Origin: Pyropia haitanensis
Taxonomy: Eukaryota > Rhodophyta > Bangiophyceae > Bangiales > Bangiaceae
DNA: 64,000 bases
Assembly: GCA_008729055.1 (NCBI GenBank)
Contig: SDUX01000002.1
Coordinates: 2,879,874 to 2,943,873, forward strand
Direction of reading: 5' to 3'
The notes beneath the pieces are model-generated. The model had not been told where the DNA came from. It ran no database searches and was given only the letters and a program-made list of their open reading frames with translations. Made by a program: the position numbers and the translations under genes. How positions within the stretch are numbered: position 1 is the stretch's first letter; each line of letters opens with the position of its first letter. Positions 10,771 through 23,197 of the stretch are shown piece after piece.

Positions 10771-11854
10771 CTATGAGAACATGGTCTTGGCCACCCGCGC
10801 CTCGGCCTCCCGCACCCCCACCCGCAGGCGCGCCCACAGGCCGCTCACCCACTCGGCCCAGTCGCCGCCGTCGCCGTCCCACCCCCCCCCGCCCCGCCGC
10901 CCCCGGCCTCCGCCGCTGCCGCCGCCACCCCCGCGCCAGCCGCCGCCGCCAGCGGCGCCCGCCGCGCCCCCCCCCCCGGCTCTGGCGCCTCCCCCCCCCA
11001 TTCCCCGTCCCCCCCTCGCCCCTGCCGCACCCGCACGTCCATCCCCGCGTCGACGCGGCGGTCGACGCTGACGACCAGCCGGCCGCCGCGAACCCACGCG
11101 TCAAACCGGACGTCGCCCGCCCCCACCCCCCCCCCCATCCCCCCCCGCCATACACGACGGCGCCGCCGCCCTTGCCGGCGGCGCCCTCCCCGGCCACGTC
11201 GTTGCCGCCGCCCAGCCCATCGTGGCCGCCGCCACCCCCTCCCCCCCCGGCAGGACCCCCCCATACACACCCACCAGCAGCCACCGCAGCAGCGCCGCCA
11301 CCTCCACCGGCGTCAGCAGCGTCCGCAGCGTCGTCCGCGCCGCGGGCGGCGACCGCACCCCCGCCGCCAGCCGCCGCAGCAGCCGCGACGCGGGCGACGG
11401 CATCGACGGCGCCGCCGCCGACGGCGACGCCACAACGCTGGTGCCGCCGCCGCCGGGGGGGGCCGACCGGCTGGACCGTGGCGGCACGGGGAAGCGGCCG
11501 CCCAGCGACAGCCGCCGGTGGGACGTGGACGCGGCCGACGCGGACGACGAGGCGGGCATGGACGCTGCCGCGGCGGCGCGGGTGGTGGTCGCCGCCGCGC
11601 TGCTCGCGCTGCGCGCGTGGCCACGTGGCCACAGCCGCGCCAGCCGCGGTGAGGAGGACGCGACCGTGCTGGCCGATGCGTGCCGCCGGTAGCCGCCGCC
11701 GCCGCCGCCGCCGCCGCCGCTGCTGCTGCTGCCAACGGCGGAGGGGAGGGCGGCCCGCGGCGCGGCCGCCGGCGTGGAGTGCGCGGCACCCCCCGCTGGC
11801 ACGTGCCGCCGGTACTCGCCGCGGCGGTGGTGAGGGGTCGTGGCGGCAACACCG

Positions 11855-11888
<34 letters not shown>

Positions 11889-12670
11889 GAGGCGTCCCCT
11901 GGGGAGGGGGCGTCGAGGCCGCGCCTGTCGGAGGCGTCGAGGCCGCCCCCGTCGGGGGCGTCTGCTGGGGCGGCGACCGGGGCGGCGACCGCGACAGCGA
12001 CCGCTCGCCCCCCGCCGCGGCACCGGCCACGGACGCGGGTGGCCGTGGCGTCAATGGCGGTGGCGGCGGCAGCGACGGCGAGACGCCGGCCCCGCGGGTC
12101 GGGGCGTGTCGTTGCGGCACCGGTGCGCCCGACGGGGGTGACCCGTCGGCGCCGCCGCCGCCGCCGCTGCCGTCGCCGCCACCATGCCGGCCACCCCCAC
12201 CGCCCTTGGCGGCCACGGATGGCGGCAGCGTCGGGGCGGGCGGCCCCGCGGGCAACGACGCCGACGGCAGCGGCAGCGGCGGGGACACGCTGGCAGGCCC
12301 GTGTGGCACAGCCGCCGCCGCTGGCGACGGCGACGACGCGGCGGGCGGCTCGGTCACGGCCGGCGGCGGCGGCACGGGTGCCACCCGGCTGCCCGCCGGG
12401 ACCGCCGCCGCCTCCGCCAGTGGGGCGGGTGGTGGTTGCTGCGGCGGCAGCTCCGGCGGGTGCGGGTGGCGCCGCCGCCGCGGCGCCGCGGCGGCTGCCG
12501 CCCCCGCGCCACTGCCGTCACCACCCTCACCGTCCGCACCGCGGGTGCTCCCCTCCGCGGCGGCACCAGCGGGCGCACTCCGCCGGCGGCCGCCGCGGGT
12601 GCCGTCGGCCGTGCCAGGCGCCGCCGCCGGCGCCACCACCGCCGCGGGAACACCCCCCCCCCCGAAGGCG

Positions 12671-12713
<43 letters not shown>

Positions 12714-13595
12714 TGCCGCGGCGGCGGCGGCCGCCGCCGCCACCCGCCGCAAGTGCTCGGCGGCGAGCCGCCGCTCCACCGCCTCGACGGCGGCCTCGAC
12801 GCCGCCGCCACGGCCGCCCCACCAGCCGCCACCCCCCGTGGACGGCGTCGGCGCCGTCGCCGGCCGCCGCGGCGCCGCCGCTGCCGCCGCGGGCGGCGCC
12901 GCCGCCACCACCGACGCCGCGCCCGTCGCCGCTGCCGCCGCGGACGCGGCGGCCGCCGCCGCCGCCGCCGCCGTCGGCCGGCCGTGCCGGGGCGGCGGCA
13001 GCACCAGCTTGCGGGGGGGCGGCAGCACCAGCAGCCGCGGCGGCCGCGGCGCCGCCGCGGCGCCGCCGCCACTGCCGCCGCCGCCGCTGCCGCCGCTGCC
13101 GCTACTGCCGGCCGGCGAGGCGGCGCCGAGCAGCGGCGCCGATGGCGGCAGCCCCGACGACGCGGTGCGGCGGTGGCGGCCGCCACGGGCGGGCGTCCCC
13201 CCCCCGCCGCCCCCCCCGCCGACGCTACCGCCGCGGCCACCGCCGTGGCCGACCACTCGTCCGTCGAGGCGGTGCGGTGGGAGCGCCGGTCTCGCGGTGC
13301 CACGGGCAGCGGCGGTGGTGGCGATATCGGTGACCGCGGCGACCGTGGCGACCGTGGCAACCGCGCCGCCGCCGACGCCGACGCCGAAGCCGACGCCGAC
13401 GCCGACGCCGACACGGCGGCCGACGCGGCGGCCACGGCCGCCAGCATCCCCCCGTCGGTCGACAGTGTGCGGCGGGCGGGCAGGGTCGGCCGGGCGGCGG
13501 CGCCCCCCCCGGCGGCGGGCGCCCCCCCCCCGCCCAGGCGCTCCAGCAGAGGTGCGGCGGCGGCAGCGACCGCTGGCGGGTGGCGCGGCTGCCGT

Positions 13596-13642
<47 letters not shown>

Positions 13643-14459
13643 GTGCCCCACGCCCACGGCCGCCGGTGAGGGGGGGAGGTGCGCGGCCGGGGGGCGCTCT
13701 TGGGGGGGGTGGCCGCCATCATGGGAGCGGGCGAGGCGCCGCCGGGTGAGGCGGATGCGGGCGAGTGTGGCGAGTGGGGTCCGCCGCTGACGGGGGGGGG
13801 CATAGGGAGCGGAGGGGGGGGAGGGTGGTGGTTGTGGTGGTGGTGAGCGTGGCGGTGGTGGTGGTGGTTGTGGTTGTGGTGGGCGTGGGGGGGGGGTGCT
13901 CGCGGTGGGCGTGGGGGGGATGCGGCACCCGCGTGGCAGCCGCCGAGGCGGGAGGGGGGCAGGAGGGGGGGGAGGGGGGGGAAGGCGTTGCCATCCTCGG
14001 AACGCGGGGGGGGGGGGCCGTGCGCCGGGAGACCGCGCCGCCACGGGTGGGGGACGCGCTCGCCTCCGCGGCCGCCGCGGTGGCCATGGCGACCACCCCC
14101 GCCGCCGCCGTCGACGCTACCGCCGCCGCCGACGGTGGCGCCGTCGTTGCCGCCGCCGCGCTCACCCCCGCCCGCGCCGCCGCCGTCGGCACCGCCCGCC
14201 CGTCGCGGGCGTGCGCGCCGCCGCCGCCGCCGCCGCCGCCGGCGGCAGCCACCACGACCGCGGCGGGCGGCGGCACCCCCCCACCGCCCACCACCACCAC
14301 CACCACCACCACCGCCGCCACCGCCACCGCCACCCACACCCCCCCCGCACCCACCCACCACCGACACCCCCGCTGCGGCGCGTGCCGTCAAAGGCGCGCC
14401 GCTCGTGGCGGCGGCGGCGGCGGCACCAACGGCGTGGGCGGCCGCCGTCGGTGGGGGGT

Positions 14460-14499
<40 letters not shown>

Positions 14500-15016
14500 G
14501 AGACCCGCCTCTCCCCCCCGCGCGCCCGCAACCGCGCCGCGGCAGACGCGGCGCGACCGTGGCGGCGGCGGCGGCGACCGCGGCGGCGGCGGGTGGCGCA
14601 GCGCGGCGGCGGGGCGCCCCCCCCCCCCTACCCCCCCCCCCCCCCCACACCCGCCCCACACCCCAGGAGTGTCGCGAAGCCGCGCACGGGGCTGGCCGCC
14701 GCCCCGCCGCGGGGCGGCGGCAGCGCCTCGTTCCACCCGCGCGCCCTCTCGCTGGGGGGGCGCCGCCGCGCCGCAGAGCGGGGCGGTGGGGAACCGCGCC
14801 TCGTCCCCCCCCCCCCCCCCCTCCCCACCGCGGCGGTGGCGCGCCGCCGGCTCGGGGCGGGGGCGCGCGGCGCACCCCCCCAGCCGGCGGCGGCGGCGAG
14901 TGGCGAGCGGCGGGCGGCGGTCCAGCCGGGCGGTGGGCCACTACTGGTGGCGGCACGACGCGGGTGGAGGAGCGCCGGGACGGCCGCCGCCGGGGGGTGT
15001 CTGCAGTCGTGGCCAT
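10771..15016 (-). CDS. Large disordered His/Ala/Ser/Pro-rich protein, frame interrupted at C runs
   Basis: No family recognised. On the minus strand a succession of non-random segments reads in one direction but in alternating frames, each change at a run of G or C (near 14000, 13200, 12655, 11240 and 10980). A possible start is ATG 15016 (MATTADTPRR), just below a T-rich stretch on this strand. In order one meets a His/Asn-rich tract (HHNHNHHHH, about 13850), an Ala-rich part, a Ser/Arg-rich part (PRSPRSPRSP), a short helix (VEAAVEAVERRLAAEHLRR, about 12790), another Ser-rich part, an ordered piece with TPVEVAALLRWLLVGVYGG (about 11290), DVRFDAWVRGGRLVVSV (about 11100), and the tail WAEWVSGLWARLRVGVREAE ending at 10771. 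The C-terminal 200 residues look folded. The gene could also be two genes; exact exon or frame structure is unresolved. Confidence 0.4.
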
Positions 15017-15554
15017 GGGGGAGGGAGGAGGCGCGCGCCGCGGGGAAACAAAAAAAAACCGGCGCTGCGCGAGTCCCGCCGGCCCGGTGTGCCCACCACA
15101 GGGGAAAGAAGCGTCGGCCAACAGGCGGTTCATTGCTGGAGCGGGGGGGGCGGCCACGCCAACGAGTGGCCGTGGCTCGCTACCACCCGCCGGCCGCGGT
15201 GTCGCGTGGCAGAGACGAGCAGTGGCCACACGATGGAAGAGGGGGGCCCGCTGCGTCGGACCGCCGTTTGGCGGCCCGGCATGGCCGGGCTGGCCGGCGG
15301 GGCCCACGCGGGTTACGGCGGACCTCCTGCAAAGGACAGGTCCTCGTCGCCGCTCGGGGCGCCTCGCGAGACAACCGGGTACAACCACTGTGCAACAGAT
15401 GGGCGCGTGTCGTGGCCGTGGGCGACGACGGATGATCCGGCCACGAACGCCCCCGAGCGTCGCCGCCTGTCGGCCAACAGCCATAGTTTGTCATCCTCTC
15501 TCAAGATTCAAGGCGAACCCTTCCCTGTCCCACGCTTACAGTTATTATTCGTTT

Positions 15555-15601
15555 ATGTTCGGCTCGTTTATAGCCGATGCGGCTATAACCGAGCCGAACA
15601 T
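15555..15601. repeat. Near-perfect 22-bp hairpin with 3-nt loop
   Basis: Left arm 15555-15576 and right arm 15580-15601 pair at 21 of 22 positions around the loop ATG (15577-15579). It lies in a local AT-richer patch between genes. It could be a cruciform-forming site, a foldback relic or a bidirectional terminator. Confidence 0.85.
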
Positions 15602-15623
15602 TCGCGCAAGGCTCATGCTTTGA

Positions 15624-16175
15624 CTGTACCACGCAAGACTTGGTCACATAAATGGTCATCGAAATGCAGTCGCAGCTATTCAAGTACTGACGGATCGCCT
15701 ATTCATTCGGCGGCCAAGCTGGGCTGCATCACTCCCCTGCGTCCCCGTCCCATCGTCACAGCGTTCATCCCCACGGATTGACGCCGATTGTTGCTATCTG
15801 GCAACTGCGCATGTAGTCCCTGCGTTTGACAACGCGCACACGGATGTATCTGATGTGGAGGCTCTGCTGGCCAATACCTCACTTGAGGACGAGTTTGTTG
15901 GCGTGTGGGATGAGGACCGCGCACAGGCGGTTCGTCGCTGGCTGGCCGCCGAGGATGATGTGGGAGCTATGGATGGGACAGTGGACATGGTTTTGAGTTG
16001 GGAAGACGACCGCGAATGGGCCGCGCATCTGTTTCTTTGTTCTTTGTCTGGCAGATCACGTCCAACAAGTGTCTCTGGTCCTCCTTCCCCACACCCCTGC
16101 CGGTCTGACTTGGAAGACTTTCGTTCGCCCTTCGCCGGGGGGGCACGCTTCACCGCGTCAACCAACTGCATATGA
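15624..16175 (+). CDS. Possible orphan exon or decayed gene
   Basis: The frame is open for 183 codons from just after a TGA at 15621 to the stop at 16173-16175, with no ATG in its first half (first in-frame Met at 15969). The middle part reads like a genuine acidic protein (SDVEALLANTS, EDEFVGVWDEDRAQ, VRRWLAAEDDVGAM, VLSWEDDREWAAHLF), unlike the low-complexity shadows elsewhere. A pyrimidine-rich stretch ending in CAG at about 16053 could be a splice acceptor, so the tail may belong to another frame. No family recognised. It may be an internal exon whose first exon is hard to see, or a gene relic. Confidence 0.3.
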   Translation: MYHARLGHINGHRNAVAAIQVLTDRLFIRRPSWAASLPCVPVPSSQRSSPRIDADCCYLATAHVVPAFDNAHTDVSDVEALLANTSLEDEFVGVWDEDRAQAVRRWLAAEDDVGAMDGTVDMVLSWEDDREWAAHLFLCSLSGRSRPTSVSGPPSPHPCRSDLEDFRSPFAGGARFTASTNCI

Positions 16176-16999
16176 ACTACTGTATTTGTGTGTACCGACG
16201 GACCGGAACAGTGCGGTACGTGGTACATGTGGCATGGAACAGGTGTAGGCTACTTCTTCGAATGACCCCCACATATAACCGCGTACGCACTGTACTAAGT
16301 GGTATTGCCTCTAAAACTAGGAAGAAATGCTTCGCAATTCCGTTGTCGAGCGCCGCGTGCGGCGATGACCAGGATCGCGAGGGCCTGCTGTAGACCACAC
16401 GTCGCCTTCAACAAGACATCAGCACTGCGACTGCGCTGCTAGTCACCGCGTCTTTACGTACCTGTCTGGTTCTTTCCCCAACAGAGAATGTCGCCTGCGC
16501 GGCGACGCCGATCAGCCGAGTAGAGAGAAGAAAGGGGATAGGCATCTTCCGCACTGCATCCGCCACCGCCGCCACGCGGAGATGACGTCGGGCCGAGGGC
16601 GAGGGCGAGCGGCCAGCCGTCCCGCCCGGCGGCGCTCACACGCCAGCGTGCCCCGTCGGCGCGCCCGCCCCCCCCCCCCCAGGTGCCCTTCCCAATGGGG
16701 TCCCTCCAAACGGCGACCCCACACGGCCCACCGTGCACAGCCGCCGCCAGACCTACGAGGCGGCGGCGTACGGCACCCGCGCCGCCTCCGCCGCCGGCAC
16801 CACGAGCGCCCGTGTGCACCGCGGCCGTGAGTGACGCCGTCACCACCGACGCGGCTGGCTGCCGCCGCCGTCGACGACCGGGTCGACGGTCCCCCCCCCT
16901 CCGCTCCCCCGTCCACACGCACGTGGCGACGCCGCCGCCGCGGCCGCCGCCGGCCGGCAAGCCGCGGTCCGCGCGCGGGCACACCACGCGGGCGGGGGC
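16176..16999. other. Intergenic: balanced then C-rich DNA, no gene supported
   Basis: 16176-16560 is of ordinary composition with no long ORF. From 16560 it becomes C/G-rich and belongs to the 3' flank of the Siva-type gene. Frames are open on both strands but show no family or protein-like features. Confidence 0.3.
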
Positions 17000-18020
17000 T
17001 CAGAGCACGAGGAGGTCCGCCTCCCCGCCGTACGGGCACCCCCAGCCGTCGGGACAGAATAGGCCCGCCGCGGCCGCGGCCGGGTCCACCTCTGCGCCAT
17101 CCCCGTCGCCGTCGGGGGTGGCGTCGGCGGGGCGACCACCGTCGTCGCTGGGGGGGGCGCCGCCGCCGTCGCTGTCCGCGTCGGCGGCCGCCACGCCCGT
17201 GGCCGCCGCGACCGCCCACCCACTCCGCCGCGGCCGCCCCCCCCGTCGGCCACCCCTCCCCCCAGCCGGGCGGCCGCACCCGCCGGTCCACCCTCCACGT
17301 CACCGCCGCGGCCGCCGCCACGGCCGCCGCCGCGGCCGCCGCCACGGGCGAGCGCCCCCCCCCCCCCCCCCCCCCCACCCCCCCGCACACCCCAAACACC
17401 GCGTGTCGGTAAAGCGGGCGCTGTAGTCGGGCCCCGCACAAAACGCGCAGTAGCGGCCGCCGCACCCCCCACACGCGACGAGGCACCCGCCGCACGCGCC
17501 GCCGCCGCAGCGGCCACACGCGGCGCCGCGCGCGGCGGGCGCCGCCGTGCACACCGCACACGCGTCGGCGGTGGCGAGGGGGGGGGAGGTGGCCCCTCGC
17601 GGAGGGGGGGGGGGGGGGACGCCTGGTGGGGGGGGGGGGGGGGCTGCGGTGCCAACGGAAGTGGCGGGCGGACCGAGCAAAACACACACCAGGCACACAG
17701 ACAAGCAGAGAAGGAAAAAAACAACAAAAAAACAACAACCACACGCGCCTGTCAATACCCCGCGCCGGCACGCTCGCCACCGCGGCGGCAACAGGCGCGC
17801 CCCCCCCTCCCCCCCCCCCCCCCCCCCCCCCCGGCGGACAGCCCCCCCCTCAGACGCACCCGTCGCGGCCGCACACACGCGGTGGCGGCCGCCGCCGGCG
17901 GGGCGGCGCCAGCCCCACGCCGCCCACACGCCGGCGGCCGCCCCCGCCGCCGCCACCGGCAGGCCGCCGCCGTCAGCGGGCGCCCCAGCCTTGGGCGACG
18001 CCCCCCCCGCGGCAGGCATG

Positions 18021-18067
<47 letters not shown>

Positions 18068-18367
18068 GGCAGGCATGACCGCCGCCGCCGCCGCCGCGGC
18101 CGCCGCCATCCCACCGTCGCCGCCACCGACGGCAGCCGCCGACGGCGACACCACCCCCGCCAGCCGGCGGGCCTTGACGCCGCCGCCGCCGCCGCCGCCG
18201 GCGCGGCGCCCCCCCCCCCCCCCCCCCACGCCGCCCCCAGCCGACAGGCGGTCACATCCGCGGCGGCCGCCGCGTCGGCGGCGGCCGGGCGGCGGCGCTT
18301 GACCGCGACCGCCCTCGGCGAGGGCGGGCCGCCGCGGCCGTCGGCCGCCGCCGTGCCGCCCGTTCCA

Positions 18368-18399
<32 letters not shown>

Positions 18400-18456
18400 T
18401 GCCGACACGGCGGAAAAGGGGGGAACCGCCCCCGCGGTGGCCATGCCGCACGCCAT
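17000..18456 (-). CDS. Siva-type cysteine-rich (CD27-binding domain family) protein
   Basis: Start ATG 18456 (MACGMATAGAV), then an Ala-rich low-complexity half with basic clusters (VKRRRP, VKARRLAGVV). After a probable intron (about 17758 to 17644, T-rich on this strand, GTATTG...CAG) comes a compact cysteine block at 17405-17565: CAVC, CGRC, CGGC, CGGC, YCAFC, DYSARFTDTR, CLGC. Its order and spacing (CxxC-x4-CxxC-x3-CxxC-x4-CxxC-x13-CxxC) match, from memory, the C-terminal zinc-binding region of animal Siva, including the x13 gap containing a D-x-S. The protein seems to end VTWRVDRRVRP... and then GLFCPDGWGCPYGG...LLVL at 17000, after further frame changes at C runs (18210-18228, 17355-17380, about 17237). 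In animals Siva is a pro-apoptotic regulator; the role in an alga is unknown. Confidence 0.6.
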
Positions 18457-18724
18457 GGGTGCCTAGGGAAAGAGAGGGGAGGAGGGGGGGGGTGTAGAGG
18501 GGGCGGGGGGGAGGGGGAGGGGAGGGGAAGCCGGCAGTCGCGGCGGCAGCCGGGATGGACAGCCGGGCCGACCGGCGGCGTGCGGGATGCGCCGCGGCGG
18601 CGGCGGCGGCGGCGGCGGCCGGCCGGCGCGCGCGGCGGCCGCCCGCCGGCGCGCCGACCCGCCGCGAGCGCCCGCGGCGGCGGGGCGGCGGGCCACCCCC
18701 GCCGCGGCCGCGGCGGCCGGTACC

Positions 18725-18764
<40 letters not shown>

Positions 18765-19720
18765 CCGTCACGGCCACCGCGGCGGCCGGCCACCCGCGGC
18801 GGCGCGGCGGTCGGGGGGGGGCGCCGCCGGCGGCGGTCGTGGCGGCGCCGCCGCGCGTCGGCGGGGGGGGGGTGGTGGTGCGTTGGGGATGGACGCCGCG
18901 AGCCGCGGGCGGCGGGCGTGAGGGGGGGGGGGGGGAGGCGGCGCGACGGGTGGGCGACGGGGGGGGGGGGGAACGCAGCGGTGGGGACGCGGACGGGGGA
19001 AGGGCGCCGGGGGGGGGGAGGAGGGAGGGGTGGGGGGGGGGGGGAGGTGGGAGTGGGATGGGAAGGTGGGAGGGGCGGGGGAGGTGGGAGCGGCGGGGGG
19101 GGTGGGGGGGGGGGGGGGATGAAGGGAGGGGGGGGGGATGGGGGGGGGGGGGGGGGGGAGGGTACGTACGGCCAGGCGGGGGGGGGGAGGGCGGCAAACG
19201 GCTGCTGCGGCCGCGCGGGTGGCGTCGCGGGGCTGGCCGCCGCCGCCGACAACGCCCGGCCGGCGCTTTAGTAGCGCCGGCCACCCCCCCCGCCGGCGGG
19301 GCGCCCCCCCAGTGCCGACCGCGGCGGCCGCCCGCGTGGCGGCGGCGGCCGGCCGCGGCGCGCGGCCGGCCGCGGCCGGCCGCCGACGCGCGCCGCGGCC
19401 GCGGCCGGCGCGACCGCGCGCGCGCGCGGCGCCGCGCCGCGGCGGCGGCCGCGCGGCGGCGGCGTGGCGCGCGCCGCGGCGGGCGGGGGTGGCGGGAAGG
19501 CCGCGCGGGCGGGCTGGCGCGGCGGCGGCGCCCAAATCCAAGCCAATGAGCAGGGGGCGCCGCCAGTGGCAATCGTAGCGGGGGGGGGGGGGGGGTGGCG
19601 CGAGGACGGGTGCGTGCGGCGCGTCGCCGCCGCGGCCGCGCTCGGCCCCCCCCGCCCGCCCGCGTGCCCGCCCGCCCGCCCGCGGCCACCACCGCCGCCG
19701 CCCCGCCCGCCGCCGACGAT

Positions 19721-19780
<60 letters not shown>

Positions 19781-20631
19781 CGCCACGCCGCCCCTCCTCC
19801 CGCGCCACCGCCGGCGGCCACCGCCGGCACCCGCCCCCGCCCTGCGTGCCCGCCGTCCCCGACCGCGCGCCGCCGCGGCGCCGCGCGCCGCCGCGGCGGC
19901 GGCGGCGGCAGCGGCGGCGGCGGCGGCGGCGGCAGCGGCGGCCGCCACCGCCAACCGCCGCCGCGCCGGCTGTGGCCACCGCGCCGCTGCTTTGGCCAGC
20001 CGCCATGGCGTGCGCGTCGGTGTGTGGTGGGTGGTGGGTGGGTGGGTGGCGGTGACGCCGTTGAGGGGTGGGGGGGCGGGGGGGGGGGGGGGGGGGGGGG
20101 TGGGGGGGGGGGGGTGTGGTGTGCAGCCGTGGCGTCGGCGGACCCCGCCGCGCAGACCTTGCCGAGGCGCCCGCGGTTTTTTTTGGGGGGGGGTGCCCGT
20201 GCGCCGGCCATGCCGCCCGCACGCCGCCCCCCCGCACTTTGGTGGGTGTGGAGGTGAGACGCCGCCGCCGGCGTTGCGCCCTGCCCGGCTGACGCCGCGG
20301 CAGCAGCGGCGGCCACCCGGGCGGCGCTCGCCGCCCGTGCCGCCCGTGGCGGCGGCCGTCGCCGCCCGTCGTCGACCGCCACCGCCGCGACGCCGCCGCC
20401 GCCGCCGCCGCGGTGGCGGCGCCCGTGCGGGGCGGCGGCGGCGGTACCGGCGTGGCGGCCAAACACACCCGCCCGCCCCCCCCCCCCCCCCCCGCGTGCG
20501 GCTCCCGGCCTGCCGCCCCGCGCACCGCCCCGCCGCGCCGCCACGGATGCGCCGCCGCGGCGGTGCGCGTCGGCGGCGTGGCGGCACGGGTGGTGGCCAC
20601 GCGTCGGGGGGGGCGGCCGCCGGCGGCGGCG

Positions 20632-20704
<73 letters not shown>

Positions 20705-21254
20705 GCGTGGCCGCGCCGCGCCGGCCGGCCCGCCGCGGGGGGTTTCCGTGCGTCGGCCGGCCGCCGGCCGTCACGGGCGGCCGCCGCGCCCCGCGACGGC
20801 CGCCGCGGCGGCGACGCCGCCGTGCGGGGGGGGGGGGGGGAGCGCGTGGTGGCGCCGCGGGCGGCAGCGGCGGCGGCGGCGGCGGCGCCGCCGTCGGGCG
20901 GCGGCGGCGGCGGTCGTGGGGCGGCCGCTCGTGCCGCCGCGGCCGCTGGGGTCGGGGGGGGGGGGGGGGGACCCGTCGCCGCTGGCGGCGCCGCGTGCCG
21001 GTCCGTTTGGTTTTTTGTGTTGTTTTTTTTTTTTTTTTGGTAGGAGGGGGCGGCTGTGCGGCGGTTTTTTTGTTGTGGGTGGCCGCGCGGCAGCGTCGGG
21101 GGGGGGGGGGGCGGCGACGCGGTGGCCAGCGCGTCGGCGACGCGCCGCGTCTGTTGCCGCCCCCGTCGTCTGCGCCGTCGCTGCACTCGTTTGCCGGGCG
21201 CTCCCGCCACCCCGCGGGCGTCTCCCGCGGCGGCGGCGGCCGCCGCCGCCGCGG

Positions 21255-21295
<41 letters not shown>

Positions 21296-21507
21296 TCTGG
21301 GCCCGTGCGCCGGCGCACGCGGCGGGACTGGCGGGAGCCGCCGCGGCACCCCCCGCCCCTGCCCGTCCCCGCGGTCGCCACCGCCCGTCGCTCCGTGCCG
21401 CGCAGACGCGCCGCCGCCGTGGCGCCAGCCCAGCGTCGACGACGCGAGGTGCGCGCGCCCCCCCCCCCCCCCCCCCACCCCCCCCCCCTGCTTCCCCCAC
21501 CCCCGCG
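18457..21507. other. 3-kb G/C low-complexity block, coding strand unresolved
   Basis: All six frames stay open for long stretches, composed of Arg/Gly/Pro/Ala only. Three T tracts on the + strand (about 20177, 21005-21038 and 21066) look like intron polypyrimidine tracts and would suit a + strand gene between about 19.5 and 21.5 kb, but no domain or convincing exon was found. A CCAAT word at about 19548 is the only promoter-like hint. No CDS is claimed. Confidence 0.3.
20634..20703 (+). repeat. (GGC)23 microsatellite
   Basis: An uninterrupted GGC trinucleotide run of about 70 bp, the longest pure triplet run of this type in the window. It would encode poly-Ala, poly-Gly or poly-Arg depending on frame. 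Confidence 0.9.
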
Positions 21508-21780
21508 TCACCGGCGGTGCCACGTCAGGCCGGTGCGGCCGTCGACGACGCCCGGTAGGGCGGCCTTGGCCCACGTGGTGGGGGCGGTGCCGCCCCCCCC
21601 CCCCCCCACCCCCCCTGCCCCTGCCTCCCCGCCGGCCGCCGCGGCCGCCGCCCGCGCGTACACCAGCCGCAGGGAGCGGAGGCCGGCGGCGACCAGGGCG
21701 GCCACGTGGGGGGCGGACGACGCGGTCACCGCCTCCGCGCCGCGGATGGTGAGGGCGGTCAAGGTGGCGCGGGCGGCGGT

Positions 21781-21830
<50 letters not shown>

Positions 21831-22707
21831 TGGACCGTCGGTCGCGGGTCGCGGCGGCAGCGGCGGCGGCGGCGGCGGCGAGGCCGGCGAGCAGGCCCGC
21901 CGCGTCTGGGGCGTAGCAAAAGGTGACGGCGAGCACGCAGACGGCCGGCGGGGGCGCCCACCGGCACAGCGCCCCCCGCGGCACGTCCTCGTGCACGGCA
22001 ACGGCGAGGGTGGTGGCGGCGGGGAAGGCCGCCGCGAGCAGCCGCCCGCCGCCGGGCGCGGCGGCGCCCACCAGCCCCAGCCGCGCCGTGTGGCACCCGG
22101 CCGCCGCGGTGGCGCGCGTCGCCGCGTCGCCGCTGGCAGCACCAGCAGCGGCGGCGGCGGCGGCGGCGGCGGCGGCAGGCGCGGGCGGCGGTGGGGGCGG
22201 GAGCCACCCCACCGGCACCCCCCCCCCCCCCGGCGCGGTCCCCCCCGCGACCCCCCCCCCCCCCCCACCGCGGGCGACCACCCCCAGCGCGTCCGCGTCG
22301 AGCACCACCCCCAGCGCGTCGACCACCCGCGGCGGCGCCCCGCCCGCCGCGACCGCGCGCGCCAGCCCCGCCCCGTCCATGCCGCCGACGGTGCCGCCCG
22401 GCGGCGGCGGCGGCGGCGGCGCCGCCGCCGCCTCCCCCCCCCCCACCGCCAGGCGCGCCAGCGCGCGGCCGCGCGTGACGCCCTCCCAGCGTGTCCCGCC
22501 GGGCGCGTCGACCCAGTCCAGCGACAGGTCGGTGAGGGCGGGCAGCGCGGCGGGGCCCGCGAGGGGCGCCAGCGCCCCCGCACGGAGGGCGCCGCGGAGC
22601 GCGAGCGCGCGCAGGTTGGGCGCCGCGGCGGCGACCGCCGCGGCGCCCGCGGCGGTCAGGACGCCCGTGTAGGAAAAGGTGGTGAGCGCGGGGTAGGCGA
22701 CGGTGGC

Positions 22708-22751
<44 letters not shown>

Positions 22752-23166
22752 CGGTGGCGGCGGCGGCCGCAACGCCGGCGGCGGGGGTGGTGGTGGTGGT
22801 GGCGGCGGCGGCGGCGGCGTCGGCCGACAGCCACTCGGCCAGCGGCGCCGTCACGCCCGACGCCGACAGCGCGTCGAGGTGGAGGTGGGTGAGGCGGCCA
22901 GACAGGGCGGCGAGGAGCGCCCGCACGCCGGCCGGGCGGGCCCCGTCCACGCCCTGGCACAGGGACACAAGGCTGAGGCGGCACAGCCGCGGCGGCAGCG
23001 CCGCGGGCGGGAAGAGCGCGACGGCGCGGCCGCCGACGAGCGTCAGCGACCGCAGCGGCAGTGCCGACACCAACGCCGCGGCGCGGGTGTAAAACGGGAT
23101 GACGGGCGGCGGCGGCGGCGGCGGCGGCGACGGCGCCGCCGCCGTCGCCGCCGTCGCCGTCGCCGC

Positions 23167-23197
<31 letters not shown>

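Noticed and set aside
10773..13790. 1005-codon + strand open frame
   Set aside because: Only Arg/Pro/Ala/Thr in GC-biased codons; the opposite strand carries the protein-like segments.
13868..15781. Overlapping 550-640-codon + strand frames
   Set aside because: Three frames open simultaneously with Arg/Pro/Gly only; treated as antisense noise over the minus-strand gene.
18768..21500. Very long open frames on both strands
   Set aside because: Composition alone keeps all frames open; no frame shows residue diversity or domain motifs.
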